Source: Frigoribacterium sp. PhB116
GTDB lineage: Bacteria > Actinomycetota > Actinomycetes > Actinomycetales > Microbacteriaceae
Direction: 5' to 3'
DNA length: 64,000 nt
Assembly: GCF_004364285.1 (NCBI RefSeq)
Contig: NZ_SOBE01000001.1
Location: forward strand, 620,001 to 684,000
The translations under genes and the position numbers were made by a program. Below are positions 58,621-64,000 of the stretch, in pieces. The notes under the pieces were generated by a model. That model ran no database searches, was not told the DNA's origin, and saw nothing but the letters and a program-made list of their open reading frames with translations. The first letter of the stretch is position 1, and each line of letters begins with the position of its first letter.

Positions 58621-59649
58621 ATGACCCACCTGAGCGCCTCCGCCGGCGACCCGCGCCGTCCCCTCACCGCCGACGGGAGCGTCGAGCTCGCCGTCCTCGT
58701 CCGTTCGGGCCTCGAGGAGAGCCGCCACCTCGGCGCCGCGGTCGTCGTCGGGCCGGACGGGGCCGTGCTCCGCTCGGTCGGCGACGTCGGGGCTTCGATC
58801 TACCCCCGATCCTGCCTCAAGCCGCTGCAGGCTCTCACCGTGCTGCGCGCCGGCGTCGACCTCCAGGGGCCGCAGGCGGTGCTCTCGACCGCCAGCCACG
58901 CGGGCACCCCCGCCCACCTCGAGGTCGTCGAGGCGATGCTCGCCCGCGGCGACCACGACGAGCACGACCTGCTCTGCCCCGCCGACTGGCCCGGCGACCG
59001 CCGCAGCGCCCGCCTGCTCGACGAGCCCCGTCGCGCGGCCATGAACTGCTCGGGCAAGCACGCCGCCTTCCTCCTCGCCTGCGACCAGCAGGGCTGGGAC
59101 ACGGCCACCTACACCGCGATCGACCACCCCCTCCAGGCGGCAGTGCGAGAGACCGTCGCCGAGTTCACCGGCGAGGTCGTCGACCACGCCGGGACCGACG
59201 GCTGCGGCGCTCCCGTGTTCGCCACGACGGTCACCGGCCTCGCCCGGGCCGTCGGCCGGGTGGCCGGGTCGGCGGGCGACGTCCGAGACGACCGAGACCC
59301 CGACGCGGCGCACCTCGTCCGCTCGGTGCTCGCCGACGCGTGGGCCGTCGACGGCCCGGGACGGGACAACACGGTCACGATCGACGAGCTCGGCGTGTTC
59401 GCCAAGCTCGGGGCCGAGGGCGTCATGGTGATGGGGACCACCGGCGGCGTCGGGGTCGCGGTCAAGGTGCTCGACGGGAACGTCCGCGCCGGCACCCTCG
59501 TCGCCCTGCACCTCCTCGTGGAGCAGGGCGTCGTGGAGCAGGCTGCCGCCGACCGCGTCACCGCCGCGACCCTCGAGAAGGTGCTCGGCGGGGGCGTCCC
59601 CGTCGGCTCGCTCCGACTCAGCGGGGCGCTCACGGCTGCTCAGGCGTGA
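58621..59649 (+). CDS. Asparaginase (type II-like, PF06089 family)
   Basis: The 342-residue protein belongs to the asparaginase family typified by Rhizobium etli AnsA and unrelated to the E. coli type. Family blocks are VVVGPDGAVLRSVGDV, SIYPRSCLKPLQALTVL, LSTASHAGTPAHLEVVEAML, MNCSGKHAAFLLAC and TDGCGAPVF. The Ser and Lys of RSCLKPLQ and the Cys/Ser motif NCSGKH are the known active-site residues of the family. The enzyme hydrolyses L-Asn to Asp and ammonia. It overlaps the 3' end of the convergent next gene by 20 nt. Confidence 0.93.
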   Translation: MTHLSASAGDPRRPLTADGSVELAVLVRSGLEESRHLGAAVVVGPDGAVLRSVGDVGASIYPRSCLKPLQALTVLRAGVDLQGPQAVLSTASHAGTPAHLEVVEAMLARGDHDEHDLLCPADWPGDRRSARLLDEPRRAAMNCSGKHAAFLLACDQQGWDTATYTAIDHPLQAAVRETVAEFTGEVVDHAGTDGCGAPVFATTVTGLARAVGRVAGSAGDVRDDRDPDAAHLVRSVLADAWAVDGPGRDNTVTIDELGVFAKLGAEGVMVMGTTGGVGVAVKVLDGNVRAGTLVALHLLVEQGVVEQAAADRVTAATLEKVLGGGVPVGSLRLSGALTAAQA

Positions 59650-60574
59650 CCCGCTGACGGCGACGTCCGTCGGGGGCGTCGGGGGCACCGGCGGCGTCGG
59701 GGGCGTCGGGGGCGTCGAGCACCGACGTCCACGCCGGAGCGACCGGCACCGAGCAGGCCGTGCCGTCGCGTCGGACGACGGCCACGGCACCGTGGCGCGA
59801 GATCTCGACGACGCAGGCGGCGGACGGGCCGGAGCCACCGCCTCCTCCGCCCTGCCCTGCCTCGGCCTCGGCAGCCCGGCTCTCTCCCCCGCCGTGTTCG
59901 TCGGCCACCGTCGGCTGCCAGGTCACGAGGCCGTCAGGAGCGCCCCGGTGCCGCAGCTGGGCGCGGTAGCCGCCCGCGAGGGACCGGGCCAGCAGCTCCG
60001 GGCCCCGCACGTGCACCCCGCCGGCGGCGTCGACGCAGAGCGGACCGTCGGACAGCTCGGCGACGCGCCGTCGGAGCACCTCGGTGCGGGCGTGACGCAC
60101 GACGGCGGTGCCGGTGTCGCCCACGAGGACGATCCCGCTGTCGACCCGGCCGCTGCCGAGCACCACGAGCGAGCGCACGCCCACGACCGGTGGGACCTCA
60201 CCTCGACGGAGCCGTTCCACGAGGTCGGCCGAGGTCGGCCAGACGTGCTGCAGGGAGCGACGACGTGAGTCGAGCCGGGCGTCGCAGATCGCCTCGGTCT
60301 CGTCGAGGGCCGCGAACCACCGGTCTCGGGCGGCGCGGGCCGCCTGCCGTCCGACGAGGCCCGCGAGGCCCTGCGCCGAGGCCACCGACGCCCCGGCCAG
60401 GAGGACGGCGAGGAGGTCGAGGTCGCCACGGGCCGCTCCCGCACCCCCGACCGTCAGGCCGGCGACCAGGGCGGCGGCGACGGAGAGGACCCGACGCGAC
60501 GGCTCGGGCGACGGAGAGGGCACCACGACCACGCCGGGCGAGGAGGAGGTGGTCGCGGTGTCGGGGACGGTCAC
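59630..60574 (-). CDS. Membrane protein resembling the N-terminal part of EccC-like secretion ATPases
   Basis: This 314-residue protein has two adjacent hydrophobic segments at about residues 30-70, a helix with RDRWFAALDETEAICDARLDSRRRSLQHVWPTSADLVERL, and then a beta-rich part. The R...R...HVWPTSADL pattern is like the pre-ATPase region of EccC/FtsK-type secretion ATPases, but no ATPase domain follows. This resemblance is by eye and not certain. The C-terminus holds a DAPDAPDAAG repeat encoded by a 9-bp tandem repeat. It is downstream of the zinc-ribbon/FHA gene on the same strand, with a 102-bp gap. Confidence 0.5.
   Translation of the reverse strand: MTVPDTATTSSSPGVVVVPSPSPEPSRRVLSVAAALVAGLTVGGAGAARGDLDLLAVLLAGASVASAQGLAGLVGRQAARAARDRWFAALDETEAICDARLDSRRRSLQHVWPTSADLVERLRRGEVPPVVGVRSLVVLGSGRVDSGIVLVGDTGTAVVRHARTEVLRRRVAELSDGPLCVDAAGGVHVRGPELLARSLAGGYRAQLRHRGAPDGLVTWQPTVADEHGGGESRAAEAEAGQGGGGGGSGPSAACVVEISRHGAVAVVRRDGTACSVPVAPAWTSVLDAPDAPDAAGAPDAPDGRRRQRVTPEQP
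59669..59713. repeat. 9-bp tandem repeat in the 3' end of the membrane protein gene
   Basis: Five units of GTCGGGGGC run from 59669 to 59713, the third degenerate (ACCGGCGGC). They encode an Asp-Ala-Pro repeat on the minus strand, so unit changes keep the frame. Confidence 0.85.
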
Positions 60575-60676
60575 GAGGTCAGCCCACCACGACGACCCGG
60601 CACCGTGGCGGCTGTCCCCGACCCGAGGTCGGACCTCGGCTCGGAGAGCGGCCTGGGGAGGGATCAGCTCACGTGA

Positions 60677-62698
60677 TCAGCTCACGATGAAGAACTGCTC
60701 GCCGATCTCGACCCTCGTGCCGCGGGCCACGCGCACGCGCGTTCCCGGCTCGACACGTCGCGCGGGCTGCTCGTGGGGCCGCACGACGGTGCCGTTGCCC
60801 GACCACCGGTCGCTCACCCACAGGGCCCCGAGCTCCTGACCGAACTCGAGGTGGGTCTTCGAGACGGACTTGCCCGGGTCGGCGATGCGGACGAGGTGGT
60901 CGAAGCGCTCCCCCGGCTGGGGCGACGGCGCCCGTCCGAGCAGGCCCGAACCGTCGACGGTGACGCTCTCGCCCGTGCTGAACTGGAAGAGGTACTCCGT
61001 GCCGACGGGGCCCCTCCTCACGAGACGGGTCTCGTCGACGTCCTCGTCCGTGACCAGTCGGGAGCGGGCGTCACCGGCGAGGAGACCCGACAAGGCCGAC
61101 GCCGGCGCAGCCGTCGGCATGGGAGGCAGGTCGGGGAGACCAGTCGCGCCGTCTCCTCCGGGCGCCCCTGCCCAGCGGCCGGGGACCGCCCCGGGCTTGA
61201 CCGGCGGCTCGGACGACGGAGCGGTCGGGCGGTCGGCCTGTCGCTCGGGCGGCAGCTCGGCACGGTGCTCGTCGACGACCGGAGTCGCCTCGCCGCCCGC
61301 GTCGACGACGTTCTCGGGATCGGGTGCGGGTGCGGGTGCCGGTGCCGGTGCCGGTGACGCTGCCGCAGCGCTCGGACGCCACTCGGGCGGCAGCGGGGCG
61401 ACCGGTCCGGTGAAGGACAGCGCAACCGACTGCACGACGGCCCCGCACTCGGGGCAGAAGATGTCGTCCTCGTCGAGCAGGGCGCCGCAGTGCGTGCAGT
61501 GCTCGACGACCTTCTGCTGACCGGGCTCGACCAGCGGGACAGGGTCGCCGTCCGGCACCGGCGCGACCGCCGGGGAAGCGCCGGGGACGGCCCGAGGCAG
61601 CGGGGTCACCGGAGCCGTGTCGCCGGCCACGCCGTCGGGAGCGGGAGCCGGTTCACGGAGGGGCACCGGGGCCACGGGGTCGGCCGCAGACGGCCGCCCT
61701 GGCTCGGACGACTGCCCGGGCTCGGATGCGTCGGGACCGGGGTGGGGTGCCACCTCGGACGAGAGCTCGGGCTCGGCGGCGTCCTCGCCGTCGTCGGCTC
61801 CGGGGACGGGCCCCGCGGGGTCGGCCGGTCCCGGCGTCTCGTCCGGCGCCGTCTGGGTCTCGGTCGTTCCCGGGGCGGAGCTGTCGTGTCCGTCACCCGA
61901 GTCGTCCCCGTCGGCCGCGGCCGAGGAGTCGACGGCTCCGCCGCCCTCGGGACGGGCGGCGTCGTCCGCCGGGCGGGCCGCGGGGGGCGTCTCGTCGTGC
62001 GGGGCCGGGACGTCGTCCTCGGCGGGCAGCCGCGAGAACGACGCCGTCCACAGGGGGGCCGACGTCGGTCGCGGGCCGTTGTCGGCGTGCGGAGTGGGCG
62101 CACGCAGAGGTGCGGGCGCGGGCGCCGGAGCGGCCGCCGGCGCCACGGAGTCCGCAGGCAGAGGAGCCGATGCCGGTGCCGGTGCCGCCGGCTCCTCGAC
62201 CTCCGACGGCGACTCGGTCGAGGGCTCGGCGGACGACGGATCGTCCTGTCGTGCGCGGGCCTCCGCCTCGCGGTCGACGAGGGTCGCGTCAGCGCCCGTG
62301 GTCTCGACCGACCGGGCCGGGACGATCCACGCGGGAGGCGCCTCCTCCGCTCCGGCCTCGGCCGCGCGACGCTCGCCCCCTGCGCCCTCGTCCCCAGGAT
62401 CACGGTCGGGGGCAGCCTCGTCGCGTGCGGCCCCGACGGGTGCCTGGTCGACCGGCTCCTGCTCGACGCGGCGGTCTCGGACCCACCAGGGTGCGTCGCC
62501 CGACGTCGTGGGCCGCGGCGGCTGGCGGAGCTGCCACGCCGGCGGCTCGGCCTGCGCGCCCGCGCCTGAGCCGGCTTCCGCGCCCTCGTCGCGACGTGCG
62601 GCCGCCGCAGCGACGTCGGCGCTCGTGACGGCGCGGCCGCACACTCCGCAGAACATGGCGCCGACGGGCAGCGGGCTGTCGCAGGTGGGGCAGTGCAT
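60677..62698 (-). CDS. Zinc-ribbon and FHA-domain protein
   Basis: The 673-residue protein starts with a zinc ribbon (MHCPTCDSPLPVGAMFCGVCG), followed by about 380 residues of Pro/Ala/Asp/Glu-rich disorder, a second ribbon (CTHCGALLDEDDIFCPECG) near residue 405, more disorder and a C-terminal FHA domain at about residues 585-673. FHA residues are visible in GLLGRAP, SVSKTHLEF and WVSDRWSGNGTVVR, including Ser and Asn for phosphothreonine binding. It would bind a phosphorylated partner. The ATG has AGAGG 5 nt upstream and follows the transglutaminase-like gene by 8 nt. Confidence 0.85.
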   Translation of the reverse strand: MHCPTCDSPLPVGAMFCGVCGRAVTSADVAAAAARRDEGAEAGSGAGAQAEPPAWQLRQPPRPTTSGDAPWWVRDRRVEQEPVDQAPVGAARDEAAPDRDPGDEGAGGERRAAEAGAEEAPPAWIVPARSVETTGADATLVDREAEARARQDDPSSAEPSTESPSEVEEPAAPAPASAPLPADSVAPAAAPAPAPAPLRAPTPHADNGPRPTSAPLWTASFSRLPAEDDVPAPHDETPPAARPADDAARPEGGGAVDSSAAADGDDSGDGHDSSAPGTTETQTAPDETPGPADPAGPVPGADDGEDAAEPELSSEVAPHPGPDASEPGQSSEPGRPSAADPVAPVPLREPAPAPDGVAGDTAPVTPLPRAVPGASPAVAPVPDGDPVPLVEPGQQKVVEHCTHCGALLDEDDIFCPECGAVVQSVALSFTGPVAPLPPEWRPSAAAASPAPAPAPAPAPDPENVVDAGGEATPVVDEHRAELPPERQADRPTAPSSEPPVKPGAVPGRWAGAPGGDGATGLPDLPPMPTAAPASALSGLLAGDARSRLVTDEDVDETRLVRRGPVGTEYLFQFSTGESVTVDGSGLLGRAPSPQPGERFDHLVRIADPGKSVSKTHLEFGQELGALWVSDRWSGNGTVVRPHEQPARRVEPGTRVRVARGTRVEIGEQFFIVS

Positions 62699-62706
62699 CG
62701 GGACCT

Positions 62707-64000
62707 CTAACGCTCGGGACGTGTCCCGCCATGGTATCCACGGAGCGAGCGGAGCGAGACCGCGGCCTTGGCGCGCTGCCACCGCGTCAGGTCGGCGTCG
62801 AGCGACCGGCGCATCTCGGCCACGGCCGCCCAGACGCGGTCGGCGTCCTCGGCCGGCGGCGGCGTCGGGGCGAAGACGGCCCGGTCCGCGACGCGGGCCA
62901 GCACGGCCGGCCGGGCCCCGCCGACCGCCTGGGCGACCTCGCTCCGCGTCCCCGACCGCGGGGTCTCGATGCCGTGGTCCACGACGGCGTCCTCGAACTC
63001 GCGCCACCCGCCCGTGATCCGCGACGCGGCGTCGGGAGCACGACGTCGGGCACGGCGACGGCGCAGCTTGACCGCCACCACGGCCAGGAACGGCGCCGCG
63101 ACCACCCCGGCGACGAGCGCCGTCCAACCGATCACCCGGACGACGACGAGCAGCACCGCCAGCCAGGCGGGCGCCGTGTCGGGGTCCTCCTGCTCGGACT
63201 GCGGCGGCGTCTGGTCGTCGCGCACCTGAGGCTCCTGCGGCGGCGGCTGGACGACCGACTCTGGGCGCGAGACCTCGCTCGGGTCCTGCACGACGTCCTC
63301 GGGGATGGGGCGCTCGGCCGGGACGGGATCGAGCGCGACCCAGCCCGCCTGGGCCGTGTCCACCTCGATCCACGCGGTGACGTCTCCCCCGCGCACCGGC
63401 ACCGGGCCGGTCGCGTCGGCGAGCTCGTCGGCGTCCGGGACGAAGCCCATGACCACTCGCGAGGGGAAACCGAGCTCGTCGGCCATCAGGGCCGCGGCCG
63501 TCGCGTACTGCTCGGCGTCGCCGACCATGACCGGGTCCGTGAAGAGCTGGGCGATGCGCGCCGAGCCGTGGCCCGACAGGCTGATCGGCTCGTCGGCTCC
63601 GACACCGTGGCTGATGTAGCCGTCCTCGGCGAGCAGGTCGAGCACGGCCTGCAGGCGGGCGCCCGGTCCCTGCACGCCCTCCGCCGCCTCCTGCACGGCG
63701 TCGGTCAGCTCGTCGGGGACGGCACGGGGCGAGGGGACCCGGGCCGAGCCGGGCGTGAGGCCCTCCAGCTCGCCCTCGGCGGGCTGGTCGGGCAGCACCG
63801 CCTCCAGCCGGTAGCGGTCGCCCTCCTCGAGCCCGCCGACGACGGCGGCGGTGCCGCTCGTGTCGTTGTAGAAGAAGGCGTCGCGCCGGTCGGTCGCCGT
63901 CGCGCCGCCGAAGTCGATCGACTCGAACTTGCCGACCGTCGGCAGCCAGACCCCGCTGTACCCGTCGACGGTGACGGCGAGGGTGGTCTGTCGCCCGGAC
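62707..64000 (-). CDS. Transglutaminase-like membrane protein, catalytic residues lost (N-terminus outside window)
   Basis: The reading frame is open to the window end, giving the last 430 residues. A transglutaminase-like domain covers the region VMVGDAEQYATAAALMADELGFPSRVVMGF to TAWIEVDTAQAGWVALDPVP, followed by a Pro-rich linker, a transmembrane segment (AWLAVLLVVVRVIGWTALVAGVVAAPFLAVV) and an Arg-rich cytosolic tail. Active transglutaminases have Cys in the GxCxxFA position and His before AWxE. Here these are Glu (DAEQYA) and Thr (TAWIE), and only the Asp (LDPVP) remains. It is therefore probably a binding protein. Layout matches the TgpA/DUF3488 group, whose N-terminus holds several spans. 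Confidence 0.82.
   Translation of the reverse strand, partial: SGRQTTLAVTVDGYSGVWLPTVGKFESIDFGGATATDRRDAFFYNDTSGTAAVVGGLEEGDRYRLEAVLPDQPAEGELEGLTPGSARVPSPRAVPDELTDAVQEAAEGVQGPGARLQAVLDLLAEDGYISHGVGADEPISLSGHGSARIAQLFTDPVMVGDAEQYATAAALMADELGFPSRVVMGFVPDADELADATGPVPVRGGDVTAWIEVDTAQAGWVALDPVPAERPIPEDVVQDPSEVSRPESVVQPPPQEPQVRDDQTPPQSEQEDPDTAPAWLAVLLVVVRVIGWTALVAGVVAAPFLAVVAVKLRRRRARRRAPDAASRITGGWREFEDAVVDHGIETPRSGTRSEVAQAVGGARPAVLARVADRAVFAPTPPPAEDADRVWAAVAEMRRSLDADLTRWQRAKAAVSLRSLRGYHGGTRPER

Noticed and set aside
61324-61354. Short repeats GGTGCG/GGTGCC in the FHA gene, considered as a CRISPR-like or variable repeat
   Set aside because: They encode a Pro-Ala repeat in a disordered region, with no spacers.

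Overview
The window is very GC-rich DNA with dense coding on both strands, many GTG starts and many 4-bp start/stop overlaps. Gene content points to an actinobacterium, most likely of the family Microbacteriaceae. Supporting signs are an LAxTG-type sorting signal, LexA boxes of the TCGAAC-n4-GTTCGA type, a DnaE2 polymerase, an actinobacterial DUF6504 gene and a PnuC-like riboflavin transporter under an FMN riboswitch. No rRNA, tRNA, CRISPR array, insertion sequence or prophage was seen. It reads as ordinary chromosome with a few accessory islands.

Layout. 1-5 kb: a truncated betaine/choline-type ABC ATPase, a TetR regulator, an SRAP (YedK/HMCES) DNA-damage protein, an App1-type phosphatase, a HipB-HipA pair and an SOS-boxed DUF6504 gene. 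5-16 kb: FMN riboswitch and ribM, a GH15 glycosidase, glucose-6-phosphate dehydrogenase, a FUSC-type membrane protein divergent from SOS-boxed dnaE2, a glutathionyl-hydroquinone reductase-like protein and a DksA-like zinc finger. 16-23 kb: a GAF regulator, aldehyde dehydrogenase and DUF779 set, rplU-rpmA, a zinc alcohol dehydrogenase and a CpdA-like phosphodiesterase. 23-33 kb: a wall-anchored GH92 mannosidase, MpaB-like, Nudix, Stealth, SGNH and SDR-DUF2867 genes. 33-44 kb: the translation block proS, nusA, ylxR, infB, rbfA, then mutY, a degenerate P-loop protein, truB, two small membrane proteins and ribF. 44-52 kb: a tightly overlapped MoxR-DUF58-VWA gene string that runs directly on from metQ-metN-metI. 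52-56 kb: ispG, rseP, dxr (MEP isoprenoid pathway plus site-2 protease). 56-64 kb: two FKBP lipoproteins, OsmC, asparaginase, then a membrane protein, a zinc-ribbon/FHA protein and a transglutaminase-like protein that runs off the window.

How genes work together. Riboflavin uptake (ribM) and its conversion to FMN/FAD (ribF) are both present, and the uptake gene carries the FMN sensor. dnaE2 and the DUF6504 gene share an identical 16-bp LexA box and so probably one damage response. The MoxR string looks like an envelope chaperone or assembly machine and appears translationally coupled to methionine import.

The clearest pattern not tied to one gene is in promoters. At least thirteen start codons have a TAnnnT box exactly 6-7 nt upstream and no Shine-Dalgarno sequence, which implies widespread leaderless mRNA. 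A second recurring element is the 10-mer GGAGGCGCGG, which builds the stems of several intergenic hairpins. Nothing seen clearly amounts to a new defence or mobile system. The best candidates for new biology are the met-MoxR coupling and the cluster of catalytically degenerate proteins (transglutaminase, P-loop protein, FKBP domain).
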